Part shown: positions 54,501 to 62,923 of the stretch, piece after piece
How the letters are laid out: the number at the start of each line of letters is the position of its first letter
Numbering within the stretch: position 1 is the first letter of the stretch
From: Pandoraea communis
GTDB taxonomy: Bacteria; Pseudomonadota; Gammaproteobacteria; Burkholderiales; Burkholderiaceae
Length of the DNA: 64,000 nucleotides
Assembly (NCBI RefSeq): GCF_902459745.1
Contig: NZ_CABPSJ010000001.1
Location: 620,001 to 684,000 of the forward strand
Reading direction: 5' to 3'
The notes under the pieces: generated by a model
Seen by the model: the letters and a program-made list of their open reading frames with translations, nothing else
What the model was told of the DNA's origin: nothing
Databases searched by the model: none
Made by a program: the position numbers and the translations under genes

Positions 54501-55059
54501 TGACTTCTCCTTGGTTTATGTATTTTGTGTGCCTGTTCCCGCGTTGCGCGGGACCTGCTGGCGCCCGCTGAAGAAGCGCCTCCCTGTGAAACGGCCGTGA
54601 TTCTCGCACAGCCCCACCATGCGCAGATAGGCCGGAACCGTGCGAAAAATGCACCACACGAAGTGGCCAGGAAATGGTGGGGAGACAAAAATCGGACGGC
54701 CACCCGCGCCGCTATTAATCTCGGTATAACAAAATCGATATATTCCTTACATCGGCAGGTTGGCGATTACTCACATACGCCACGATGTTCGGGAACAATA
54801 GGGAGTGGGCAAGCACGACCGGCGGACGCCGTTGGAAAGGGTCAGCCAGATCCAACGTTGCGCATGTGCAACATCAGGTGCATACGGAAACGCGGGGGAG
54901 AAAAAAATAGGAGTCCGGACCGGGCGCGTTGCCGGGTGCCATGAAGCATGGATGAGGGGGGAGCGACGTCGCAGCATGCCGGGAGGGAAGTCCCATCGGC
55001 AGCGGCGAACGTCGGGATGCTGTGACGGCGGCTAGCGGTTGGCGGCTAAGCGTTAGCTG
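54501..55059 (-). other. intergenic region upstream of the second porin
   Basis: 559 bases without a supported gene. A short AT-rich patch at 54712-54760 (around GGTATAACAAAATCGATATA) is the likely porin promoter region, but I could not assign a -35/-10 pair with confidence. Confidence 0.45.
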
Positions 55060-55326
55060 TTAGCGATTGCGACGGTTGCCCCCGCCGTCGCGCGAGCCAC
55101 GCGGTTCGCCTTGCGGCGTGTACTGGCGCTCACGCGGTTCCGCCGGTGCCGCCCAGTTCGGATAGGCCGACTGTCCACGGCCGCGATCGGCATTGAAACG
55201 GCTGATATCTTCCCGAAGCGACGCCTTGTTCACGTCCAGCATATCGCGCCCTCGCCCGCCTCCGGCCCAGGCAGGGTAGGCACACACAAGCAGCAACAGG
55301 AAACAGTAATGAAGTCGGGCACGCAT
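55060..55326 (-). CDS. small secreted protein, unknown
   Basis: An 88-residue protein with a signal peptide (MRARLHYCFLLLLVCAYPAWAGG, cleavage about residue 21-22), then DMLDVNKASLREDISRFNADRG and a very basic Gly/Arg-rich tail (RGSRDGGGNRRNR). It is probably periplasmic. No ribosome-binding site is evident and no family is recognised. The stop codon is at 55060. Confidence 0.62.
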   Translation of the reverse strand: MRARLHYCFLLLLVCAYPAWAGGGRGRDMLDVNKASLREDISRFNADRGRGQSAYPNWAAPAEPRERQYTPQGEPRGSRDGGGNRRNR

Positions 55327-55613
55327 TTGGGTTCAACCACGGCACCCGGCCCTGAGTGGGGCCGGTTGGCACGGGACGCATCGGCACCTGCGGGTTGCAT
55401 GTGCGCCATACGCCTCAAGGATGACTGTACCGGGTCAGCCGAACGAGCGTCGACCGAAAAAATGTTAATGCCTGACGGGGTCTGCAACCGTTTGTAACTG
55501 CCGCAACACGGCCACGCGAGAAGGCCCGGGAAGCCTTGCCCGGTACCGCTTGGCAACCGAGTGACAGGCGGGCGCCGAGGGGGCGATCGACCGCTGCGAG
55601 TCCGGCACCCGCC
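55327..55613 (-). other. intergenic region
   Basis: 287 bases between two genes on the minus strand. No further gene, repeat or strong hairpin was recognised. Confidence 0.4.
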
Positions 55614-56129
55614 TTACTTCTCGACTTGTTTCTCGACGGACAGCGAGATTTCGCGCAGACGCTCGCCGCGCTGCGTCACCAGATCCTGCGCCGTGACGGT
55701 GAAGTTGACGACACGCGCGTACTTCTTGCTCGCGCTCTGCCATTCGGCGGGCAGGCCGGCCGGGTTCGTCGTCGTGGTGCGCAGGGTGGTCACACCCCGG
55801 GTGCAGCGCGAAACCTGCGTAGCGAACGCTTGCGCCTGATTGCGCAGATCCATCGGTGTGATCTTCTGGTAATCCCAGATGCACTCGTAGGTCGGCGCGA
55901 GGCCCGTGGCCCGGAACACCTTGCAGTCGCCGCCGGGCACCGAATAGGTAGCCTGATAGCTCTCGCCGCGGTCGTTCTTGGCCGCGAGCGGGCCGGTGAC
56001 ATCTTCAAAACCATTCTGTGCGCTCTTGGCCAGCATGAGGATGCCCTCGCACTGGTCTGCGGCGTAGGCCGACTGTGCTGCGCAAAGGCAAGCCAGCAGG
56101 GCCCATCGTTGTCGTGAGTTCGTTGCCAT
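55614..56129 (-). CDS. predicted periplasmic protein, unknown
   Basis: A 171-residue protein with a Sec signal peptide (WALLACLCAAQSAYA, cleavage near residue 23). The mature part has four Cys (QCEGIL, GDCKVF, YECIWDY, SRCTRGV) that could form two disulfides, and a C-terminal amphipathic segment LREISLSVEKQVEK. No named family. The ATG at 56129 starts the signal peptide; the upstream 21 codons are not signal-like and there is no clear ribosome-binding site. Confidence 0.68.
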   Translation of the reverse strand: MATNSRQRWALLACLCAAQSAYAADQCEGILMLAKSAQNGFEDVTGPLAAKNDRGESYQATYSVPGGDCKVFRATGLAPTYECIWDYQKITPMDLRNQAQAFATQVSRCTRGVTTLRTTTTNPAGLPAEWQSASKKYARVVNFTVTAQDLVTQRGERLREISLSVEKQVEK

Positions 56130-56369
56130 CGTTGGAATGTTGTAACGGGGTGCGGTGGCGTGCGGTGTGGCTGCCGTATGGGGCTGCGCCACTTGCGATA
56201 TCCGCCATGAATGGTGCCATTAGAACGCAAAGTCTGCGCGGACGAAACCACGGTCACAGGGGAAATCGTGCGCCAATTCGAGTGCGGGCAGGTCTGATAG
56301 TTCGCGCACTGCGTGCTCTCATCCAAAAGACCGATTCACGAGCGCCGTTGGCGACCTATACTTAAATCG

Positions 56370-56532
56370 CAGTGAGACTGCATGGGCAAGGCCGGGAACC
56401 GATGGTGGTTCAGTGCATGACGGCAATACCCTCAGGTGCCAAGTCTTCTTGGCCCTTACCATGCCGCGCCGGTACACGCGGCTGGCGACGCCCCGATGGG
56501 GCCTCAACCGGCGGCTCAGTCCGCCGGTTTTC
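56370..56532 (+). ncRNA. candidate small RNA, unknown class
   Basis: The segment lies between a promoter-like pair (TTCACG, 16-base spacer, TATACT at 56357-56362) and a rho-independent terminator, with no reading frame to explain the latter. ATGGGCAAGGCC pairs largely with GGCCCTTACCAT, enclosing small hairpins GAACC/GGTTC and GGCA/TGCC. It does not match 6S, SRP or tmRNA by the motifs I can check. Existence is inference. Confidence 0.35.
56506..56532 (+). terminator. rho-independent terminator with no upstream gene
   Basis: AACCGGCGG (56506-56514) and CCGCCGGTT (56521-56529) form a perfect 9-bp stem with loop CTCAGT, then TTT. The nearest protein gene on this strand upstream ends 4.2 kb away. 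Confidence 0.75.
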
Positions 56533-56784
56533 ATTGGTATCGCTCGCACTGAAACGCATCCCCTCGCGCGCAGGCGGACTTGTGCCACACCTCATGCCGA
56601 CGGATTAAGCGAAAGTGCGGATTTCGCGCGTGGCATCGCTCTGTAACTATCAACACACAAGATCAATATTCGCCGGGGCACTCACTTTCGGGAAGTCAAC
56701 GGAGTGTTTGTGGATACGTGGACGTCATCAGCGGTGCATGGCATGCAATGCGCTCGCGTCGTTGTGCGTTACGCGGGGTGAACC

Positions 56785-57189
56785 ATGGGACACCTCGCCC
56801 TTCGTGGCGGTCTTCGCCCCCATAGACCGGTTGCTGGCGCGGCACGCCATACGGCGCACGCGATGCGGCACGTTCGCGGCCACGGCGGCACGCTCGCCCA
56901 CGTGCTCGGCGCCGCCGGCAAGTTCCGGTTCCGCCATGGTCACTGGCCCCAACGGTTGTATCTATACCCCGAGACGCTCGCCGCGCTCGTGCAGGATCTC
57001 ACGCCACTGGGCTTCTACCGATTCCAGCAGCGGCTCGATATCGTTGCCGATCTCGAGCGCGACCTGTTCTGTGCCGACGACAACGGCAACGTGTCGATTT
57101 ACCGCATTCAGATGGCATCCGATCCCGCAAGCATTGAGGCGGCGGCAATCTGGCTGGGCCTGTTATCAATAGGTGGAGAGAAGTCATGA
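56785..57189 (+). CDS. unknown protein coupled to a membrane protein
   Basis: A 134-residue protein. The N-terminal third is His/Arg/Gly-rich; the C-terminal part looks structured (YPETLAALVQDLTPLGFYRF, then LEADL-like helix and NVSIYRIQMAS). GGGGTGAACC precedes the ATG. The stop overlaps the start of the next gene by four bases (ATGA), which argues for a real, translated gene. No family recognised. The basic N-terminal third might be an artefact of a start that is too early. Confidence 0.55.
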   Translation: MGHLALRGGLRPHRPVAGAARHTAHAMRHVRGHGGTLAHVLGAAGKFRFRHGHWPQRLYLYPETLAALVQDLTPLGFYRFQQRLDIVADLERDLFCADDNGNVSIYRIQMASDPASIEAAAIWLGLLSIGGEKS

Positions 57190-57590
57190 GCCGACTCGCG
57201 ATCGTTCTGGATGGTCTGATGCTGCTCTACCTCGCCGCAGCCATCGTCGCCGGCGTGCAATCGAGCGCTGCCGATGGGCACGAGTTACTCGCAAGCGTGC
57301 TCGGCGTGTTGCTCGCGCTTTGCGCGCTGGCGCTGCTAGCCGCGCCGTTCTATGTTTCGCTCGTGGTGCTGATTGCGCAATCCGAACGGCATCTTCGTCT
57401 GGCTGCGTGGCTGCACCGGGCGATGCTGACACTCATGATCGGGCTGACACTCATCTCGTTTCTTGCCCGCGACACTATCGAAGTCTCGGCACCCCTCTTC
57501 GTGCTGGTCGCCGTGGTGTGTGTTGTCAATCTCGTTGCGCTCTCGCGGCGGCGCACGCACTTCGAAGCATTTCATTTGTTCGAACATTGA
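57186..57590 (+). CDS. small four-helix membrane protein, unknown
   Basis: A 134-residue hydrophobic protein with about four membrane helices (LDGLMLLYLAAAIVAGV, LLASVLGVLLALCALALLA, MLTLMIGLTLISFL and PLFVLVAVVCVVNLVAL) and a His-containing tail. It starts inside the stop codon of the upstream gene and is likely co-translated with it. Function unknown; it is 61 bases ahead of the copper-related genes but has no copper motif. Confidence 0.72.
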   Translation: MSRLAIVLDGLMLLYLAAAIVAGVQSSAADGHELLASVLGVLLALCALALLAAPFYVSLVVLIAQSERHLRLAAWLHRAMLTLMIGLTLISFLARDTIEVSAPLFVLVAVVCVVNLVALSRRRTHFEAFHLFEH

Positions 57591-57614
57591 CGAACGCGCC
57601 ACCCTCGCGCCGAT

Positions 57615-57644
57615 TTGCGAGTATGGCGCGGGCGATGCTAGACT
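57615..57644 (+). promoter_or_regulatory. possible sigma70 promoter of the copper cluster
   Basis: TTGCGA (57615-57620), an 18-base spacer and TAGACT (57639-57644) place the transcription start at about the ATG at 57652, so the first mRNA could be leaderless; no ribosome-binding site is seen there. Inferred from hexamers only. Confidence 0.4.
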
Positions 57645-57651
57645 GCGCGGC

Positions 57652-58143
57652 ATGAATCGCTGGCGCAAACTTCTCGTGTTGTGGCTGTTGTGCGTAACCA
57701 TGCCGTTACAGGCCATGGCCGCACTGCGCACGCATTGCACGCCGGAAACTTCGGCATCGGCAATGCAGAGCGCCACCACTGCGGCTGAGAATGACGCCAC
57801 CGCCTCGATGGCCATGCTTCACGCCATGACGATGTCCGCACAGGGCGACGCCATGCCGGGCATGCATCGCCACGACAGTGCGGCCCCGGACGACGCGCCG
57901 TCGCATCCGATGGCGCACCAGGATACATCGCGGGACCACGCATCGTCAGACAGCAATACGCACGGCCATTACACCAGTTGCTCGGCGTGTGCCGCCTGCG
58001 TTGTCTGCACGGCGCTGCCGCCAAGTGTCGTCATTCGCATGCCGGACGCACAGCCGTCCACCGCCATTCCCTTCCTGCGCACGTCGGCCGCCAGCGCCGT
58101 GGTCGCCGTGCTTGAGCGCCCTCCCAAAGACCTCGCCGCCTGA
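57652..58143 (+). CDS. exported Met/His/Cys-rich protein, likely copper-linked
   Basis: A 163-residue protein with a signal peptide (RKLLVLWLLCVTMPLQAMA, cleavage near residue 23). The mature part is rich in Met and His (AMTMSAQGDAMPGMHRHDS, then HPMAHQ and HGHY) and carries the Cys cluster CSACAACVVC near residue 115, the kind of groups that bind Cu(I). The layout resembles small copper-cluster proteins such as DUF2946 members, but the match is not certain. It heads the cluster of TolC, multicopper oxidase and cupredoxin genes. Confidence 0.7.
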   Translation: MNRWRKLLVLWLLCVTMPLQAMAALRTHCTPETSASAMQSATTAAENDATASMAMLHAMTMSAQGDAMPGMHRHDSAAPDDAPSHPMAHQDTSRDHASSDSNTHGHYTSCSACAACVVCTALPPSVVIRMPDAQPSTAIPFLRTSAASAVVAVLERPPKDLAA

Positions 58144-58377
58144 CGGTCGCGCGTCGGGCCGAAGGTCACAGCGGCATCGCCTGATGCCGTACCCTCCCCG
58201 GCCTGCCGCCCGCCGTCTCTGTTCCCCGTCGGACTGACTTTCCGCACTATTTCGTGACTGGCCTGCGTTCGCCCGTCATTTGTGCCCTGAGTCCGTCCGC
58301 CCGACGAACGTGCGACGCCGGACTACCCCGCCGCTTTACGGCGCGGCCACGGCATCGCCAGCTTGACGAGCGTATCA
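58144..58377 (+). other. gap within the copper cluster
   Basis: 234 bases with no supported gene; no clear terminator was found, so transcription into the next gene is possible. Confidence 0.4.
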
Positions 58378-58788
58378 ATGATGCTTCCTTCCCTACGACG
58401 GCACGCGTGGATCGTGCCGGTCGCGCTATCGCTGTTGGGCGCATGGTCTGCGCCGGCCGCCAACGCGTCGAGCGCCACGGCGCCGCCGGCGCTCGACGAC
58501 CATACCGGCATGACCGGTGCCAATGATCCCGCTGCACCGGAGGCCCCCGCCGGGCCGCCGCCGGTCGGCGTTCTCCATGACTTCTCACGGCCTGCGTTGT
58601 CCGTTCCAACGGGCGATTGGCGCAAAGTGAATGCCAGCGTCGCCGCGATGCCGGGCATGACGGGTATGCCCGGCGGTAGCCCCGACATGACCGGAGGGTC
58701 CACCGGCAACATGGACACGCCGCCATCGAACGGACATACCGGACATACCGGAAATGCGGGACACAACGTGCAGGGAGACTCGCGATGA
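58378..58788 (+). CDS. exported Met/Gly/Pro-rich protein of the copper cluster
   Basis: A 136-residue protein with a signal peptide (MLPSLRRHAWIVPVALSLLG, cleavage near ANASS about residue 31). The mature part is low-complexity: MPGMTGMPGGSPDMTGG is a Met-Pro-Gly repeat, followed by NGHTGHTGNAGHN; both could bind copper. The segment VLHDFSRPALSVPTGDWRKVN recurs in proteins beside copper efflux genes. Its stop overlaps the TolC gene start (ATGA). A second ATG lies at 58381; an earlier TTG at 58363 is less likely. Confidence 0.65.
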   Translation: MMLPSLRRHAWIVPVALSLLGAWSAPAANASSATAPPALDDHTGMTGANDPAAPEAPAGPPPVGVLHDFSRPALSVPTGDWRKVNASVAAMPGMTGMPGGSPDMTGGSTGNMDTPPSNGHTGHTGNAGHNVQGDSR

Positions 58789-60344
58789 CGGTCTCACATC
58801 CCTTCCCCGGCTTGCCGCTGTCGTGCGTCGATAGACGCGCCACGCCGGTCGTATCGCGACCGCGCCACCCCCATCACCGCCGGGCGCCATGGGCCGCCGC
58901 AGTACTTGCCACGCTGGCCCTGTCGGGTTGCGCGACGTTCAGCAGCGACGGCGGCTTCGGTGCGGTCGCCGACGCGACGCAGCAACATCTCGGCCAACCT
59001 GTGACCTGGGCACGCGACGATGCGGCGGCGCAAGACCTTGCGAAGGCGCGCGACGATCTGCTCTCTCGTCCGCTCGACATCGACGCCGCCGTACGGCTGA
59101 CCTTGTTCAATCATCGTGGCTTGCAAGCCACGTACGAGGAACTCGGCATCGCCGAAGCCTCGCTCGTGCAAGCGGGCCGGCTGCCGAATCCGCGCTTCTC
59201 GTTTCAACGGCTGCAAGGCGGCGGCGATATCAGCATCGAGCGCACGTGGGGGCTCGACTTCGTTCGCGTGCTCACGATGCCACTCGCCTCGCGGATTGAG
59301 GCGCGCCGCTTTGCGCAGGTGCAGGCGCAAGTGGCGCAAGCGATCATCGAACAGGCAACGCTTACACGCCGCGCCTGGATCGAGGCCGTTGCGGCGCAGG
59401 AGCGTGTGCAGATTCTCGAACAGACGAGTCTCGCCACGCAGGCTGCCAGCGAACTCGCCGACGGCATGGCCCGTGCGGGCAACTTCAGCGCAATGCGCCG
59501 CACGCAGGAGAATCTCGTCTACGCCGACACGGCAGCGCGTCTCGCGCGAGCCCGGGAGCAGGCGGGCACGGCGCGAGAGCAACTCGCCCGGCAAATGGGC
59601 CTGTGGGGCCAGCAATTGCCATTCACGCTACCGGCACGTCTGCCCGCGCTTCCGCGCACGCGTCCGGTGTGGCCTGACGCAGAAGCACAGGCGTTACGCG
59701 ATCGCGCCGACATTCGGGCCGCTCGCGCCGCGCTCGACAGCACGGCGAGCGATCTGGGGCTCACGCGCATTACGCGTTTCGTGAACGTGCTCGATACCGC
59801 CTATCGCAACAACAGTGCGACAGGCTCGCCCAGCGAGCGCGGCTATGAAATCTCGCTGGAGGTGCCGCTCTTCGACTGGGGCACCGCTCGCGTGGCCGGT
59901 GCGCAAGCCCGCTATCGCCAGAGCGTCGATCGCCTCGCGGACACGGCGGTCGCAGCACGCGCCGACGTTCGCACGCGTCGCGCCCAGACGCTCGCCGCGT
60001 GGGACATCGCCGAGCACTACCGCGTCACGATTCTGCCGATGCGTCAGCGCGTCTCCGACGAATGGCTGCTGCGCTACAACGGCATGCTCGCCAGCGTCTT
60101 CGACCTGTTGACCGACGCTCGCGAGCAGCGCGATACGGTGCTCGCCTACATCGACGCAACGGCCGGCTTCTGGCTGGCCGAAGCGTCGTTTCGCGAGAGC
60201 CTGGGCGGCGGTGAGGCCGGCAACCACGACACCGCCGGTACGGCTTCCGCGCCGGCGGCCCCACAAGGCACGGCCTCACCGCCCACCCGTGCCGTATCGC
60301 CCTCACAACCGTCTTCCGCTCACCAACATGGAGGTGGCGCATGA
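58785..60344 (+). CDS. TolC-family outer-membrane efflux lipoprotein
   Basis: A 519-residue outer-membrane channel protein. The lipobox ALSGC is at about residue 49 after a long n-region. Two repeats of the TolC helical hairpin follow, with AVRLTLFNHRGLQATYEELGIAEA and YEISLEVPLFDWGTARVAGAQARY as family blocks. It probably forms the channel of a copper or cation efflux system (CusC-like). No inner-membrane RND pump gene is seen in the window. Starts overlapping the upstream gene and overlaps the multicopper oxidase gene by four bases. Confidence 0.88.
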   Translation: MTVSHPFPGLPLSCVDRRATPVVSRPRHPHHRRAPWAAAVLATLALSGCATFSSDGGFGAVADATQQHLGQPVTWARDDAAAQDLAKARDDLLSRPLDIDAAVRLTLFNHRGLQATYEELGIAEASLVQAGRLPNPRFSFQRLQGGGDISIERTWGLDFVRVLTMPLASRIEARRFAQVQAQVAQAIIEQATLTRRAWIEAVAAQERVQILEQTSLATQAASELADGMARAGNFSAMRRTQENLVYADTAARLARAREQAGTAREQLARQMGLWGQQLPFTLPARLPALPRTRPVWPDAEAQALRDRADIRAARAALDSTASDLGLTRITRFVNVLDTAYRNNSATGSPSERGYEISLEVPLFDWGTARVAGAQARYRQSVDRLADTAVAARADVRTRRAQTLAAWDIAEHYRVTILPMRQRVSDEWLLRYNGMLASVFDLLTDAREQRDTVLAYIDATAGFWLAEASFRESLGGGEAGNHDTAGTASAPAAPQGTASPPTRAVSPSQPSSAHQHGGGA

Positions 60345-61687
60345 CTTCGCGCCGACGATTCCTACGTAATGCGAGCCTCGCCGTGATGGGCGCGACCGCC
60401 GTCGAACGCACCGCCCTGGCCGCCCTGCCCGACGCCGCCACGCGCAGCGACGCCAGCACTGCCAAACCGCACTCGCCGCCCAACGGCCGCCCGTATCGTC
60501 CGGTCGTGACGCTCAACGGCTGGACGTTACCGTGGCGCATGCGCCATGGCGTCAAGGAGTTTCACCTGATCGCCGAGCCCGTCGTGCGCGAAATCGCACC
60601 GGGCATGCAGGCGAACCTGTGGGGCTACAACGGGCAGAGCCCCGGGCCGACCATCGAAGTCGTCGAAGGCGATCGCGTGCGCCTGTACGTGACGAACCGT
60701 CTGCCCGAGGCGACGAGCGTGCACTGGCACGGCCAGCGTCTGCCGAACGGCATGGATGGCGTGGCGGGCCTGAACCAGCGTGCCATCGCACCGGGACAGA
60801 CCTACGTCTACGAGTTCGAAGCAAAGCGTGCCGGCACCTTCATGTATCACCCGCACGCCGACGAAATGATGCAAATGGCCATGGGCCTGATGGGCTTCTG
60901 GGTCACGCATCCGAAAGACCCGTCGTTCATGCCGGTCGAGCGCGACTATGTGTTCCTCATCAACGCCTACGCCATCGACCCTGGCAGCCGCACGCCGCGC
61001 GTGAACGAGATGACGGACTTCAATCTCTGGACATGGAACAGCCGCGCGTTTCCGGGCATCGATCCGCTGGTGGCGCGTCAGGGCGACCGGGTGCGCATTC
61101 GTATCGGCAACCTCACGATGACGAATCACCCGATCCATCTGCACGGTCACGAGTTCAAGGTGACCGGCACCGACGGGGGTTGGGTACCACCCACGGCGCA
61201 GTGGCCGGAAGTCACAACCGACGTTGCCGTGGGCCAGATGCGCACCATCGAGTTCGACGCCACCGAGCCCGGCGACTGGGCCTTCCATTGCCACAAGTCG
61301 CACCACACGATGAACCCGATGGGTCACGACGTGCCGACCATGCTGGGCGTGAACCAGCGCGAGATCGCCACCAAGATCGCCCGCATCATTCCCGACTATA
61401 TGGCGATGGGCGAAACCGGCGCCTCGATGAACGGTATGGAAATGCCGTTACCGGAAAACACGTTGCCGATGATGACCGGCACCGGCCCGTACGGCCCCAT
61501 CGAAATGGGCGGCATGTTCACCACATTGAAAGTGCGGCAGGACCTGCCGCGCGACAGTTATCGCGATCCCGGCTGGTATCGCGCGCCGCGAGGCTCGGTT
61601 GCGAGCCCGTGGCAAGGCAGCACTTCAGCGTTACCCTCTACCCATCGTCAGCCTGCCAACGCGGGCAAAACCGGAGTCAAATCATGA
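60341..61687 (+). CDS. Tat-exported multicopper oxidase (CopA/CumA-like)
   Basis: A 448-residue multicopper oxidase with a twin-arginine signal (SRRRFLRNASLAVMGATA). Copper ligands are visible in HWHGQRLP, YHPHADEMM, HPIHLHGHEF and the C-terminal HCHKSHHTMNPMGH, where the HCHxxxHxxxxM arrangement gives the type 1 and type 3 sites. It oxidises Cu(I) to less toxic Cu(II) in the periplasm. It is shorter than CopA (about 600) and lacks a long Met-rich insert. It overlaps genes on both sides by four bases, implying translational coupling. Confidence 0.93.
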   Translation: MTSRRRFLRNASLAVMGATAVERTALAALPDAATRSDASTAKPHSPPNGRPYRPVVTLNGWTLPWRMRHGVKEFHLIAEPVVREIAPGMQANLWGYNGQSPGPTIEVVEGDRVRLYVTNRLPEATSVHWHGQRLPNGMDGVAGLNQRAIAPGQTYVYEFEAKRAGTFMYHPHADEMMQMAMGLMGFWVTHPKDPSFMPVERDYVFLINAYAIDPGSRTPRVNEMTDFNLWTWNSRAFPGIDPLVARQGDRVRIRIGNLTMTNHPIHLHGHEFKVTGTDGGWVPPTAQWPEVTTDVAVGQMRTIEFDATEPGDWAFHCHKSHHTMNPMGHDVPTMLGVNQREIATKIARIIPDYMAMGETGASMNGMEMPLPENTLPMMTGTGPYGPIEMGGMFTTLKVRQDLPRDSYRDPGWYRAPRGSVASPWQGSTSALPSTHRQPANAGKTGVKS

Positions 61688-62202
61688 TTCGTTCACGTGT
61701 CTCGTCGCGCTTCACCCGTGCTTTCGCGGTTCCCTTCGTGTTCGGCGCCGCCTCGCTGGCGTTCACCCTTCCCGCATTGGCCGAAGATCCGCACGCCATG
61801 CACATGCAGCACGGTCACGGCGGCGCGGCGGCGGCCATCGGGGAACCCGGTGACGACGCCCAGGCCACGCGTACCGTGGACGTCGACATGCGCGACACCA
61901 TGCGCTTCTCGCCTGCCACGCTCACCGTGCGCCGTGGCGACACAGTGCGCTTCGTCGTCACCAATAACGGCAAGATCCGTCACGAAATGACGCTTGGCAC
62001 GGCAGCGTCGCTCGCTGAGCACGCCAAAATGATGCAGCAGATGCCCGGCATGACTCACGCCGAGCCCAATGCCATGACGGTGGAACCCGGCGAGCGCAAG
62101 ACGCTCGTGTGGCACTTCACCCAACCGGGGACGGTGGAATTCGCCTGCCTCGAACCGGGGCACTTCGAAGCCGGCATGCGCGGCGTGGTCAACGTACGCT
62201 GA
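61684..62202 (+). CDS. cupredoxin-domain exported copper protein
   Basis: A 172-residue protein: signal peptide ending PALAED, a Met/His stretch (HAMHMQHGHGG) and one cupredoxin domain with copper ligands His in KIRHEM and Cys, His and Met in CLEPGHFEAGM, the blue-copper type 1 pattern. It resembles small cupredoxins that follow multicopper oxidases in copper resistance clusters. It starts inside the oxidase stop codon. Electron carrier or copper chaperone, most likely periplasmic. Confidence 0.9.
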   Translation: MIRSRVSSRFTRAFAVPFVFGAASLAFTLPALAEDPHAMHMQHGHGGAAAAIGEPGDDAQATRTVDVDMRDTMRFSPATLTVRRGDTVRFVVTNNGKIRHEMTLGTAASLAEHAKMMQQMPGMTHAEPNAMTVEPGERKTLVWHFTQPGTVEFACLEPGHFEAGMRGVVNVR

Positions 62203-62234
62203 TCGCAGCGCGGAGGTGCCGTAACCGGCACGCC

Positions 62235-62263
62235 GGGGACGCGTCGGCTTCGGCGCCGTCCCC
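62235..62263. terminator. possible terminator between converging cupredoxin and YigZ genes
   Basis: GGGGACG (62235-62241) pairs with CGTCCCC (62257-62263) around a 15-base loop, in the converging region 62203-62320. No U run. Confidence 0.4.
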
Positions 62264-62320
62264 ACGCGAGGCCGGTACATGTCCAGTGCATCTCCGGTGC
62301 GGCTGCCGCCTTTCAGGCGG

Positions 62321-62902
62321 TCAGTCGCACCGCGCCAGACCACCGCTGAGCGCTTCGGTTGCGTCGGCTTCGAATGCCGCCACGTCACGCACCTTCAGCC
62401 GTAACCGGAGCGTGACGGCATCGTCGTAGGCGGCGTCGAGCACCTCGGCCGAGTGACGCTCCGCCAGCCGGCGCAGCGTCGCTTCGTGCGCAAACGTGCA
62501 GCGGTAACGCGGCTCCGTCGTCGGTTCGACGGCAGTGAGCGTCGCAAGCTTCAGCGCTTCGCTCACCGCCTGTCCGTAAGCCCGGGTCAACCCGCCTGCG
62601 CCGAGCTTGATACCGCCGTAGTACCGCACGACAACCGCCAGCACATTCGCCAGCCCCTTGTGCATGAGCACGTTGTACATCGGCTTGGCCGCCGTGCCTC
62701 CCGGCTCACCGTCGTCGTCGAAACCCGACGCACCTTCACACAACAACACCCAGCAGTAATGCGTGGCGTTGGGGTAACGCCCACGCAGCGCGTCGAGTTC
62801 GCGCATCGCGGCCTCTCGCGAGGTCACGGGCATGACGATGCCGATAAACCGGCTTTTCCTGATGTCCAGCTCGGTCTCGACCGGTGCTGCCAATGCATAC
62901 AT
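62321..62902 (-). CDS. YigZ/IMPACT family protein
   Basis: A 193-residue protein with the IMPACT signature: KSRFIGIVMPVTS, NATHYCWVLL, DDDGEPGGTAAKPM and VVRYYGGIKLGAGGLTRAYG, then a C-terminal DUF1949 ferredoxin-like domain from about 130. YigZ-like proteins are linked to translation or ribosome function in bacteria but the biochemical role is unclear. It is 21 bases downstream of the PhzF gene on the same strand, so they may be co-transcribed. Confidence 0.94.
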   Translation of the reverse strand: MYALAAPVETELDIRKSRFIGIVMPVTSREAAMRELDALRGRYPNATHYCWVLLCEGASGFDDDGEPGGTAAKPMYNVLMHKGLANVLAVVVRYYGGIKLGAGGLTRAYGQAVSEALKLATLTAVEPTTEPRYRCTFAHEATLRRLAERHSAEVLDAAYDDAVTLRLRLKVRDVAAFEADATEALSGGLARCD

Positions 62903-62923
62903 ACGACACTCTTCCCCCGCGCC

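Larger units (their letters stand above)
56130..56784 (+). other. intergenic region holding a candidate small RNA
   Basis: 655 bases without a supported protein gene. It contains a promoter-like TTCACG...TATACT (56335-56362), a possible structured transcript and a clear terminator at 56506-56532. Beyond it (56533-56784) nothing was recognised except the ribosome-binding region of the next gene. Confidence 0.5.

Noticed and set aside
56370-56532. Candidate small RNA as 6S, SRP RNA or tmRNA
   Set aside because: None of the conserved elements of those RNAs that I know could be found; kept as an unclassified candidate only.
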